Below, in pieces: positions 27,256 to 33,952 of a DNA stretch of 33,952 nucleotides (the first letter of the stretch is position 1; the number at the start of each line of letters is the position of its first letter). The stretch is from Archangium sp. (GTDB lineage Bacteria; Myxococcota; Myxococcia; Myxococcales; Myxococcaceae). The DNA lies in NCBI GenBank assembly GCA_016792935.1, contig JAEUJS010000037.1, positions 1 to 33,952 of the forward strand, in the 5' to 3' direction. The notes below the pieces were generated by a model that saw only the letters and a program-made list of their open reading frames with translations, ran no database searches and was not told the origin of the DNA. Position numbers and translations under genes: made by a program.

Positions 27256-29753
27256 CAATAGGTGAGCTTCAGCCCGCCGATGAGCGTACGCGGGGCGTTG
27301 GGCCGCGCTCCGAACGGGCGGCGGCCGACGATGGCGTGCTGGTCGAACACGTTGCGCGCGTCGAAGTACACCGACGCCCAGCTCGTCACCTTGAAGCCGA
27401 AGTGGAGATCGAGCGTGGCCTGCACATCCGTCGTCCACGCGGGATTGAACTCACCCTGCCCCGCGATTTCGCGCATGCGATCGATGAGCGTGAACTGCGC
27501 GTGTGCCGAGAAGCGCCACCAGTCGACTCCGGCGGCGACGTTGAGCGAGTGGCGCGGCACGTACGGCAGCTCGTCACCTTCCTGCGCGTTGCCGAGCACC
27601 GGATCTTCCGAGCGGAACGACGTCAGCAGCCGCGTGCCGGTCAACGTGTACGCGAGCGACAACGGCACGGTGACCTCGCCGAGCTTGAGCCGCTTCTCTC
27701 CGAACACCTCGAGCCCGTAGATGTGCGCGCGGCCTGCGTTGAACTGCCGGTCCAGATTCTCTCCATCGCAGCCGCTCGAGAACGTGCAGCTGTCGGTGAG
27801 GTTCGCGTAGTCGTTGAAGAAGCCGATGGCCTCGAGGCGCTCTCCACCGCCGCGCGACCACCGCGCTCCGCCTTCGACGTTCATCGAGAGCTCAGGCGAC
27901 GCGTTCGGCACTCCGGGGTTTGGCGGAGAGAAGCCGCGATACACGCCCGCCAACAGCCCGAGATGGTCAGTGACGTTCAGGTACGCGCCGACACCCGGCA
28001 ACAGCACGTTGGTGTTGGCGGTGGTGAACGTCTGAGTCAGCGCGTTCTTCGAGCTCGAGAAGATGAACTCCGCGCGCACGCCCGGAGTCAGCGTCAGCGG
28101 GCCCCACCGCACCGCATCGCTCACACTCAACGCGATGGCGCTCGTCGCATCGGTGCCGTTGATGAGCACGCTGGTGGGCTGGCCGTTGCTCACCAGCGCT
28201 CCGCCCTGCATCAGGAAGCCGTCTTCGGTGTGCAGCCGCTGAATCGAGTCGAAGTGAAAGCGCGCGCGCGCTTCGAGGGCGTGCGTGAGCGGGCCGGTCT
28301 GGAAGTCGGTGCGGAACACCGACTCGATGCCCTGAGAGACGAAGTCGCGGCGATTCGGCCCGACGAAGACGTTCTCCAGCGCGCTCTGCGTGTCGAGCTC
28401 TCCGCGCAACACGCCGATGTAGAGCTGATTGCGCGCCGCGTTTGGAGCCGCGAGCACGTCGCTGATGGCGATGCCTCCGAGGTGATTCACCTTGCGCCAG
28501 GTGCGGTGGAAGTCGTGACGGTACGCGGTGGTGACGAGCGAGAAGCCGACGCCCTCGAGCTTGTGCTGCAGCGTCACCTGCGTGCGCTGATTCGTCATGT
28601 GGTCGAACTGGCTCACCGCGTAGCGACGCAGCGGGTCGGCGCGGAAGTCTTCGTCGGTCAGGCCGAGGTACGTCTCGTTCGACTCTTCGGTGGAGATGCC
28701 GAGCTTGAGCGTGAAGACGTTGTTCAGGCCTCCGAGCGTCACGCGGTGGCGGCCCTTCATCATCCACTCGTTGCGCTGGAAGCCGGTGTTGGCGTTCGGC
28801 AGCTCGACGATGTGTTTGAAGCCGTCGCTGCGGAGGTGCACGCCTTCGAGCACGAAGCTGGTGGTGTCGTTGCCGACCGAGAAGTAGCCGTGGCCCTTGC
28901 CGTACATCCACTGGCCGAAGGCGAGGTCGAGGCCGGCGCTCATGCCGGGGCCGAGGTCGCGGGTGATGAAGTCGACGGCGCCTCCGATGGTCTGCGGGCC
29001 GTAGATGATGGCGCCCGGGCCCTTGATGACGCGCACCGATTCCATGCGCGTCATGAGCGGGAAGAAGTAGGCCGCCGGCGCCGAATACGGAGCGGGACCA
29101 AACAACACGCCGTCTTCCATCAGCGTGACCTTCTTGCTGCGGTCAGGGTTGGCTCCGCGCAGGCCGATGTTGGGGCGCAGACCGAAGCCGTCTTCACCGC
29201 GCACCTGCACGCCGGGCACCGCGGCCAGCAGCGCCATCGCGTCGTCGAGCTCGAAGCGTTTCAAGCGCGCTCCTCCGATGGTGTGCGCCGAGCCGGCCGT
29301 CTTCCACTCGGGCGTGCCGACGACGACCGTCTCGCGCGGCGCGCCAGCGTCGGCCGTGTCGTCGCTCCAGGCCACGGCTGCGTCAGCAGCGGAGTCGGGC
29401 CCCCTGGATCCTCCGCGATCGCTCGCGAGTGGCGCGTCGAGCTGCGCTGCGCCGGCGTCGGTCGTCTGGTCGCTCGACGCCACGCCCGCGTCGGCAGAGT
29501 CACTCCCGGTGGCTGCTTCGCCGTCGCTCGCGTCGGATGGTGGTGCGCCAGCGTCGAGTTGATCTCCGACGACATCTTCTCCAGCGCCGCGTGCGTCGAC
29601 GCAGGCGCCCGCACCCGCGAGCGACGCCGACGCCAACACCTCACGGACGCCCAGCGGCGAAACGACACGTTCCGGCGATGCGACACCCGCATCGCGCGCG
29701 TTCGCCGACGTGGCGAGCGCAAGCAATCCGAGCGTGAGACACCGCCACTTCAT
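27255..29753 (-). CDS. TonB-dependent outer-membrane receptor (FecA-like)
   Basis: 832 residues with a signal peptide (MKWRCLTLGLLALATSANA). Residues 20-140 are an unusual Asp/Ala/Gly/Ser-rich arm. A TonB-box-like ETVVVG is at 141-146, then a plug domain (LRGANPDRSKKVTLMEDGVL, RVIKGPGAIIYGPQTIGGAV) and a 22-strand-type beta-barrel ending in the aromatic ...GGLKLTY. Plug sequence resembles FecA-type ferric siderophore receptors. GGAAGGAA lies 2 bases before the ATG, a strong ribosome-binding site. It follows the delta-60 lipoprotein gene by 25 bp in a likely operon driven from the Fur-box region. Ligand specificity cannot be read from the sequence. Confidence 0.95.
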   Translation of the reverse strand: MKWRCLTLGLLALATSANARDAGVASPERVVSPLGVREVLASASLAGAGACVDARGAGEDVVGDQLDAGAPPSDASDGEAATGSDSADAGVASSDQTTDAGAAQLDAPLASDRGGSRGPDSAADAAVAWSDDTADAGAPRETVVVGTPEWKTAGSAHTIGGARLKRFELDDAMALLAAVPGVQVRGEDGFGLRPNIGLRGANPDRSKKVTLMEDGVLFGPAPYSAPAAYFFPLMTRMESVRVIKGPGAIIYGPQTIGGAVDFITRDLGPGMSAGLDLAFGQWMYGKGHGYFSVGNDTTSFVLEGVHLRSDGFKHIVELPNANTGFQRNEWMMKGRHRVTLGGLNNVFTLKLGISTEESNETYLGLTDEDFRADPLRRYAVSQFDHMTNQRTQVTLQHKLEGVGFSLVTTAYRHDFHRTWRKVNHLGGIAISDVLAAPNAARNQLYIGVLRGELDTQSALENVFVGPNRRDFVSQGIESVFRTDFQTGPLTHALEARARFHFDSIQRLHTEDGFLMQGGALVSNGQPTSVLINGTDATSAIALSVSDAVRWGPLTLTPGVRAEFIFSSSKNALTQTFTTANTNVLLPGVGAYLNVTDHLGLLAGVYRGFSPPNPGVPNASPELSMNVEGGARWSRGGGERLEAIGFFNDYANLTDSCTFSSGCDGENLDRQFNAGRAHIYGLEVFGEKRLKLGEVTVPLSLAYTLTGTRLLTSFRSEDPVLGNAQEGDELPYVPRHSLNVAAGVDWWRFSAHAQFTLIDRMREIAGQGEFNPAWTTDVQATLDLHFGFKVTSWASVYFDARNVFDQHAIVGRRPFGARPNAPRTLIGGLKLTY

Positions 29754-29778
29754 CGTTCCTTCCGAGCGAAGACGCTGC

Positions 29779-31215
29779 TCAGTGCTCCGTCGGACCGGCG
29801 AGCAGAATGCTGCCGTCGCTGAGCACCTTCACCCAACGCGCGACTTCCTCGGTGCCGCCGCCGACCGTCACGTTCACCTTCACCACGCCGTTGGTGCCGA
29901 ACGTCGTGTCGCGCGTGCCGTCTTGATTGAAGCGCGCCACCGCGAACTGCGTGTCGCTTCCCTCGCGCACGAAGCCCGCCGCGACGACCTGCATGCCGTC
30001 CCACGCGACGCCGAAGAAGCGATCGTGCGTGCCGTCGGACATCGGCACGGCCTCCGCGAACTCGGCCGGAGCGCCCATCGAGACGGGAATGATGGCAAGC
30101 ACGCCGTCGTCGTTCTCGGTCGCGGTGTTCGCTGCGCCGACGCGGTAGCCCGCGACCGCCACCGACATGCCGCCCGGGCCGACCGCGCTGCTCCAGAACG
30201 CTTCGTCGTTGCGACCGAACGAGTAGAGCTTCGTGCCGCCCGTGCCGAACGTCGTGTCGGCGGCGCCATCAACGCTGCGAATCGCGACGAGCGCGTCGAT
30301 GTTGCCGGTGAGCGGCGTACCGCTGCCGGCGAAGACGATGCGATCATCGGCCAACACCGAGACGTGCCGCGCGCGCTCATCAGCGCCGATCAAGTCGATG
30401 GTGATGGCGCCCGTGGTGTTCCACGTCGTCTCGCGCATGCCGTTGTTCTCGAGGCGAATGCTGGCGACGTCCACCGGGCCGCTCGCCGCCACGCGACCGT
30501 AACCGCCGGTGACGTAGCGGCCGCTGCTCTGCTGCACTGCCGCATACGCCTCACACATGCCCCACAACGTCGCCGTTCCCGTGGGCGGGAACGGGTTGAT
30601 GCTCACCACTCCCGCGGTGCCGAAGGTGGTGTCGGCGACTCCGGCTGAATCGAGGCGCACCAGGACGATGGCGTTCGCGCTCTGCACACCGCCGTCGGCC
30701 TGAATCGCTCCTGTCGGCAGCGACGTGTAGCCCGCCGAGAGGATCTTCCCGTCGCTCTGCACCAGGCCGTGACGCTGGTTGTCTGAAGTGCCGGCGCCCA
30801 CCACACGGAACGTGCCGTTGGTGGCGAAGGTGGTGTCGACCGCGCCCGTCGTCGTCAGGCGCGTGACGAAGCGATCGGTGTCGCTGCCCGTCGCCGCCTT
30901 CGTCGAGCCGAACAACACCACGCGGCCCATCGCATCGACGTCGAGTGAGTAGACGGTGTCGCGCGCGCCGCCAGTCGCCTGGCCGAGGTCGACGACGGTC
31001 TTGCCGCCGGCGCCGAAGGTCGTGTCGAGCACGCCCGCGCGCGTGAGCTTCACCACCGCCACGTCGAGGTCGCGCTGCACGACCCCGGCGTCGGTGCCCG
31101 CATCGGCACCTGCGTCAGAGTCGGAACTTCCTCCATCAGTGCCCGCGTCCTGGATGGCGGGACCGGGGCAGCCGGCGAAGAGAGCGACGACGAGAACGAG
31201 CAGTGCTGCACGCAT
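29779..31215 (-). CDS. Delta-60 repeat lipoprotein
   Basis: 478 residues. Signal MRAALLVLVVALFAGC has a lipobox at Cys16, followed by an Asp-Ala-Gly linker (DAGTDGGSSDSDAGADAG). The body contains at least five delta-60 repeats with the signature LDTTFGxxG (VLDTTFGAGG, AVDTTFATNG, VADTTFGTAG, AADTTFGTGG, TRDTTFGTNG), a beta-propeller-like repeat family common in myxobacteria. It is likely anchored at the outer membrane. GAGG lies 7 bases before the ATG. It precedes the TonB receptor gene by 25 bp and is divergent from the imelysin gene, so it is probably iron-controlled. It could be a surface partner of the receptor, which is an inference from context. Confidence 0.92.
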   Translation of the reverse strand: MRAALLVLVVALFAGCPGPAIQDAGTDGGSSDSDAGADAGTDAGVVQRDLDVAVVKLTRAGVLDTTFGAGGKTVVDLGQATGGARDTVYSLDVDAMGRVVLFGSTKAATGSDTDRFVTRLTTTGAVDTTFATNGTFRVVGAGTSDNQRHGLVQSDGKILSAGYTSLPTGAIQADGGVQSANAIVLVRLDSAGVADTTFGTAGVVSINPFPPTGTATLWGMCEAYAAVQQSSGRYVTGGYGRVAASGPVDVASIRLENNGMRETTWNTTGAITIDLIGADERARHVSVLADDRIVFAGSGTPLTGNIDALVAIRSVDGAADTTFGTGGTKLYSFGRNDEAFWSSAVGPGGMSVAVAGYRVGAANTATENDDGVLAIIPVSMGAPAEFAEAVPMSDGTHDRFFGVAWDGMQVVAAGFVREGSDTQFAVARFNQDGTRDTTFGTNGVVKVNVTVGGGTEEVARWVKVLSDGSILLAGPTEH

Positions 31216-31244
31216 GTGGCGACCTCGGTTAGGGTGCTTCGACC

Positions 31245-32423
31245 ATGAAGTTGATATTGAAAGTCAAAATCACGCTTGGCTCATGCGGTCAAGCGCTTCC
31301 TTCACTTGTGCTGATGGCTGTTCTGATGGCTGCGTTCAGCGGTTGTCCGATGCCGAGCAAGCCCGACGGCGGGCTGACGGTGCTCCCCGATGGCGGCAAG
31401 CCGGTGCAGCGCTCCGAATTCCTCCGCGCGGCAGGCCAGTGCGCGCTGCGCTCGTCGACTTCCTTCCAGACGGCGGCGCACGCGTTCGCGGCGAACCCCT
31501 CGAAGCAGACGTGGGCGACGGCGATGACCGCGTGGTCGCGCGTCGAGGCGATGCAGTTCGGGCCGACGGCGAGCTCGACGACGCCCGGCGGTCGGGACTC
31601 GAGAGATCAGATCTACTCGTGGCCGCTCGTCAGCCGCTGCGCCGTCGAGGAGACGCTCACCGCCGATGGCTACTCGGGCGACGTCGGAGCGCTGCTCATC
31701 AACCGTCGCGGGCTGGCCGCCGCCGAGGTGCTGCTCTTCACCAACCCCGATGAAGTGACGTGCGGCAACACCGCGGCGTGGATGGCGCTCACTCCGACGG
31801 AACGCGCGGCGCGCAAGCAGGCCGCCGCCGCTGCCATCGCGCTCGACGTGCAGACTCGCGCCGACGCGCTCGTCGCCGCGTGGGGACCCTTCGTCGAGAC
31901 GCTCGCGACCGCGGGCCCGGGCAATTCGACGTACCCGACTGTCGCCGGCGCGCTCAATCGCGTGAGCGACTCGGTCTTCTTCCTCGACGCGGCGATGAAG
32001 GACGCCAAGCTCGCCGGGCCGCTCGGGTTGAAGACCTGCACCGCGACGCCTCCGTGTCTCGACTTGCTCGAGTCGCAGTACGCGAAGCACAACACCGCCA
32101 ACCTGCGCGGCAACCTGCTCGGGCTGCGCGAGCTGATGGAAGGCTGCGACGACGCGTCGTTCAACGGCATCGGTTTCGACGACCTCATCGACGCACAAGG
32201 CGCCTTCTCGGTCACCACGCGTCTCGATGCGAGTCTGCAGGCGGCGCAGGTCGCGCTGGACGCGCTCGACGAGCCCGACTTGTCCGAGTCATTGGTGAGC
32301 GACCCGGCTTCGGTGCGCGCGGTCTACGACGCGCTCAAGGGCGTCACCGATTTGATGAAGAGCGAGTTCCTCACCGTGCTCGACGTCGAGCTCCCGATGG
32401 GCCTCGAGGGCGACAATGACTGA
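31245..32423 (+). CDS. Imelysin-family lipoprotein with altered GxHxxE motif
   Basis: 392 residues from the ATG at 31245. Signal ends in LMAAFSGC (lipobox, Cys34). The imelysin (EfeO/ICMP-like) domain shows AWSRVEAMQFGP (96-107), YSWPLVSRCAVEE (124-136) and RRGLAAAEVLLF (154-165). The characteristic GxHxxE motif reads G156-L-A158-A-A-E161, so the His is replaced. Imelysins are periplasmic or surface proteins tied to iron uptake. The start may instead be GTG 31308 or ATG 31314, which would leave the Fur-box-like palindrome in the promoter; those starts give a signal peptide without basic residues. It overlaps the HTTM gene by 8 bp and is probably co-expressed with it. Confidence 0.9.
   Translation: MKLILKVKITLGSCGQALPSLVLMAVLMAAFSGCPMPSKPDGGLTVLPDGGKPVQRSEFLRAAGQCALRSSTSFQTAAHAFAANPSKQTWATAMTAWSRVEAMQFGPTASSTTPGGRDSRDQIYSWPLVSRCAVEETLTADGYSGDVGALLINRRGLAAAEVLLFTNPDEVTCGNTAAWMALTPTERAARKQAAAAAIALDVQTRADALVAAWGPFVETLATAGPGNSTYPTVAGALNRVSDSVFFLDAAMKDAKLAGPLGLKTCTATPPCLDLLESQYAKHNTANLRGNLLGLRELMEGCDDASFNGIGFDDLIDAQGAFSVTTRLDASLQAAQVALDALDEPDLSESLVSDPASVRAVYDALKGVTDLMKSEFLTVLDVELPMGLEGDND
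31252..31272. promoter_or_regulatory. Fur-box-like palindrome
   Basis: TGATATTGA-AAG-TCAAAATCA is a near-perfect inverted repeat (one mismatch per 9-bp arm), AT-rich in a very GC-rich region. It resembles the Fur operator, read as hexamers GATATT GAAAGT CAAAAT. TTGACT on the minus strand within it could be a -35 element for the divergent operon. It overlaps the first codons of the imelysin gene if that gene starts at 31245, and lies upstream if it starts at 31308 or 31314. Confidence 0.6.
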
Positions 32424-33774
32424 ACGCGTGCGCGCCTGGCTGAGTGCGCCTCGTGACGCGGCCGCCCTGGTCGTGTTCCGCGTGGCGTTCGGCCTGCTGG
32501 TGAGCGTGTCGGCGACGCGCTTCCTCGTCTACGGCTGGGTGGAGCAGCTCTTCGACACGAAGTTCCAGTTCCACTACTTCGGCTTCGGTTGGGTTCCGCA
32601 CCCCGGGCTCGAGGGCGTGCGGCTGTTGTTCGTCGCGTTGGTGGTGCTCGGCGCGATGGTGGCGCTCGGTGCGCTGTACCGCTTCTCCATCATCGCGCTG
32701 TTCGTCGCCTTCGCGTGGCTGCAGTTGCTCGACGTCAGCAACTACTTGAACCACTACTACCTGGTGACGCTGCTCGCGTTGCTGTCGTGCTTCATGCCGC
32801 TGCACGTGATGTGGAGCGTCGACGCGTGGCTGCGCCCTTCGGTGCAGTCGCAGACGTTGCCGATGTGGTGCACCGCGCTGCTGCGCTTTCAGGTCGGCGT
32901 CGTCTATTTCTTCGCGGGCCTCGCGAAGCTGAACGGCGACTGGCTGGTGCACGGAGCGCCGCTGCATCTGTGGTTGTCGGCGCGCACCTCGATGCCGGTG
33001 GTCGGCCCGTACCTCTCGATGCCCGAGGTCGCGCTCTTCATGTCGTGGGCCGGGTTTCTGTTCGACAGCAGCGTGCCGTTCTTCTTGATGTGGCGACGTG
33101 CGCGGCCGTTCGCGTTCGTGGCGGTGATTCTGTTTCACACCGCGACGCGCGCGCTGTTCCCCATCGGGATGTTCCCGTTCATCATGACCCTGAGCGCGCT
33201 GGTGTTCTTCGACTCGTCGTGGCCGCGGAAGTGGTTGCGGCAGGGCGCGCTCCCTCACCCCCGACCCTCTCCGCGAGGGAGAGGGAGTCCTCTCCTTCCA
33301 CTTCTGGCGGCCTATGTGGCCTTCCAGCTGGTGCTGCCGCTGCGCGCGCACTTCTACGGCGGTGACGTGTCGTGGCACGAGCAGGGCATGCGCTTCTCGT
33401 GGCGGGTGATGACGCGCGAGAAGAACGGCAGCGTGACGTACATCGTGAAGAACCGCGCGACGGGTCGTGAGTGGCACGTCGCGCCTTCCGACTATCTGAC
33501 GCGCGTGCAGGAACGAGAGCTCGCGGTGCAACCCGACCTGATTCTTCAGCTCGGCCACCACATCGGTCGCGACTTCGAGCAGCGTGGCCTCGGCCCCGTC
33601 GAGGTGCGCGCCGACACGCTCGTCTCGCTCAACGGACGCGCGGCGACTCCGCTGGTGGATGCTCGCGTGGACCTCATGACGCTCCAGGATTCCTCGAGGG
33701 GGAGCGACTGGATTGCGCCGCCGACCGAAGGTCCACCACTCTCAGCGTTGCGCCGTGCGCTCGCGCACTTCTGA
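32416..33774 (+). CDS. HTTM-domain (vitamin K-dependent carboxylase-like) membrane protein
   Basis: 452 residues with about seven to eight transmembrane helices. HTTM signatures: VVFRVAFGLLVSVSATRFL, then LNHYYLVTLLALLSCFMPLH and VVYFFAGLAKLNGDWLVHGA. The family is related to gamma-glutamyl carboxylase; its bacterial reaction is not settled. A REP-like element is translated in frame as LPHPRPSPRGRGSP near residues 279-292, in the loop between two membrane helices. The C-terminal part (FSWRVMTREKNGSV, then YLTRVQERELAV) is soluble. Imelysin and HTTM neighbours recur in iron-linked loci. The ATG overlaps the imelysin stop region. The gene is convergent with the last gene, one base apart. Confidence 0.9.
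   Translation: MTERVRAWLSAPRDAAALVVFRVAFGLLVSVSATRFLVYGWVEQLFDTKFQFHYFGFGWVPHPGLEGVRLLFVALVVLGAMVALGALYRFSIIALFVAFAWLQLLDVSNYLNHYYLVTLLALLSCFMPLHVMWSVDAWLRPSVQSQTLPMWCTALLRFQVGVVYFFAGLAKLNGDWLVHGAPLHLWLSARTSMPVVGPYLSMPEVALFMSWAGFLFDSSVPFFLMWRRARPFAFVAVILFHTATRALFPIGMFPFIMTLSALVFFDSSWPRKWLRQGALPHPRPSPRGRGSPLLPLLAAYVAFQLVLPLRAHFYGGDVSWHEQGMRFSWRVMTREKNGSVTYIVKNRATGREWHVAPSDYLTRVQERELAVQPDLILQLGHHIGRDFEQRGLGPVEVRADTLVSLNGRAATPLVDARVDLMTLQDSSRGSDWIAPPTEGPPLSALRRALAHF
33250..33290 (+). repeat. REP-like palindromic element, copy 3 (inside a coding region)
   Basis: CTCCCTCACCCCCGACCCTC followed by TCCGCGAGGGAGAGGGAGTCC. CCCTCTCC pairs with GGAGAGGG. It is in frame within the HTTM gene and adds about 14 residues (LPHPRPSPRGRGSP) to a loop. 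Confidence 0.85.
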
Positions 33775-33952
33775 CTATTTCGGCGGTGGAGCGAAGTTCA
33801 GCACCAGCTGCCGCGCGCGCTTGAAACAGTCGGCCGCCGCGCGCAGCTCGTCGTAACGAATCTTCGGCTCGAACCCGATGTTGCGCTCGAGCTTGCGCGT
33901 CACGCGCGCCCCGGCCGGAGTGCGCTCGACCTCGACGCTCGCGCGCAGTGAG
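33775..33952 (-). CDS. Partial gene, C-terminus only
   Basis: An open frame runs from the window edge to TAG at 33775-33777 and encodes the last 58 residues, including EVERTPAGARVTRKLERNIG, FEPKIRYDELRAAADCFKRA and RQLVLNFAPPPK. The composition and codon use look genuine, and the strand is convergent with HTTM. No family is recognised from this fragment. Confidence 0.6.
   Translation of the reverse strand, partial: SLRASVEVERTPAGARVTRKLERNIGFEPKIRYDELRAAADCFKRARQLVLNFAPPPK

Noticed and set aside
27255..29753. TonB receptor as a vitamin B12 receptor linked to the riboswitch operon
   Set aside because: It is 8 kb away on the other strand, has no riboswitch of its own, and its plug sequence is FecA-like and next to a Fur-box-like site.
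27243..29822. Plus-strand open frame of 859 codons opposite the TonB receptor
   Set aside because: The composition is that of an antisense shadow, while the minus strand has a complete receptor with signal peptide and strong ribosome-binding site.
1..33952. Genomic island or prophage
   Set aside because: No integrase, transposase, tRNA target, or composition change was seen; genes look like vertically inherited chromosomal loci.

Overview
The window looks like a chromosomal segment of a high-GC myxobacterium (phylum Myxococcota). This is inferred from the very high GC content, the many lipoproteins with Gly/Ser/Thr or Asp-Ala-Gly linkers, a trypsin-like protease ending in a MYXO-CTERM-type tail (GCSSAPG, a hydrophobic stretch, RRRRRR), delta-60 repeats, and an imelysin/HTTM pair. 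There is no integrase, insertion sequence, CRISPR array, tRNA or rRNA that I can see. Genes are packed tightly, often with 1-50 bp overlaps, and no gene-free stretch exceeds 300 bases. The longest non-coding stretch (about 16875-17173) holds a cobalamin riboswitch.

Layout. 1-2405: an FHA protein followed by a partial metallo-beta-lactamase-fold hydrolase (minus), then ThpR and a membrane-anchored coiled-coil protein (plus). 2418-5294 (minus): a ChrR-like zinc/cupin anti-sigma, an ECF sigma factor, ThiD and an SDR dehydrogenase. 5434-9221 (plus): an unrecognised 505-residue protein, a 5'-nucleotidase-like lipoprotein with an eroded metal site, and an exonuclease III with a C-terminal clamp-binding-like motif. 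9200-14667: arylamine N-acetyltransferase, a beta-helix lipoprotein, a MYXO-CTERM trypsin and a second, more eroded 5'-nucleotidase-like lipoprotein. 14731-16874: a secreted unknown and two small membrane proteins.

16875-19227: a cobalamin riboswitch followed by two translationally coupled lipoprotein genes, neither of which is a standard B12 gene. They are the best candidates here for a little-described B12-responsive surface system. 19236-22660 (minus): a tightly coupled three-gene unit encoding a large protein with a caspase/CHAT-like His-Cys arrangement, a small secreted protein, and a lipoprotein that resembles a matrixin metalloprotease stripped of its zinc ligands.

22877-27183: a crotonase-family enzyme of ECI2-like type, a Cys-rich lipoprotein, a hotdog thioesterase, an XRE-type regulator with a palindrome at its start, a DUF4291 protein and an SRPBCC lipoprotein. 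27255-33774: a divergent, probably iron-responsive locus. A Fur-box-like palindrome at 31252-31272 lies between a minus-strand pair (delta-60 repeat lipoprotein, FecA-like TonB-dependent receptor) and a plus-strand pair (imelysin-like lipoprotein, HTTM membrane protein). A partial minus-strand gene closes the window.

Three copies of a REP-like palindrome (consensus near CCCTCACCCTGACCCTCTCC followed by its inverted arm) are scattered at 3.2, 10.1 and 33.3 kb. Two of them are read in frame inside proteins. Function calls come from reading motifs by eye; no database search was run.
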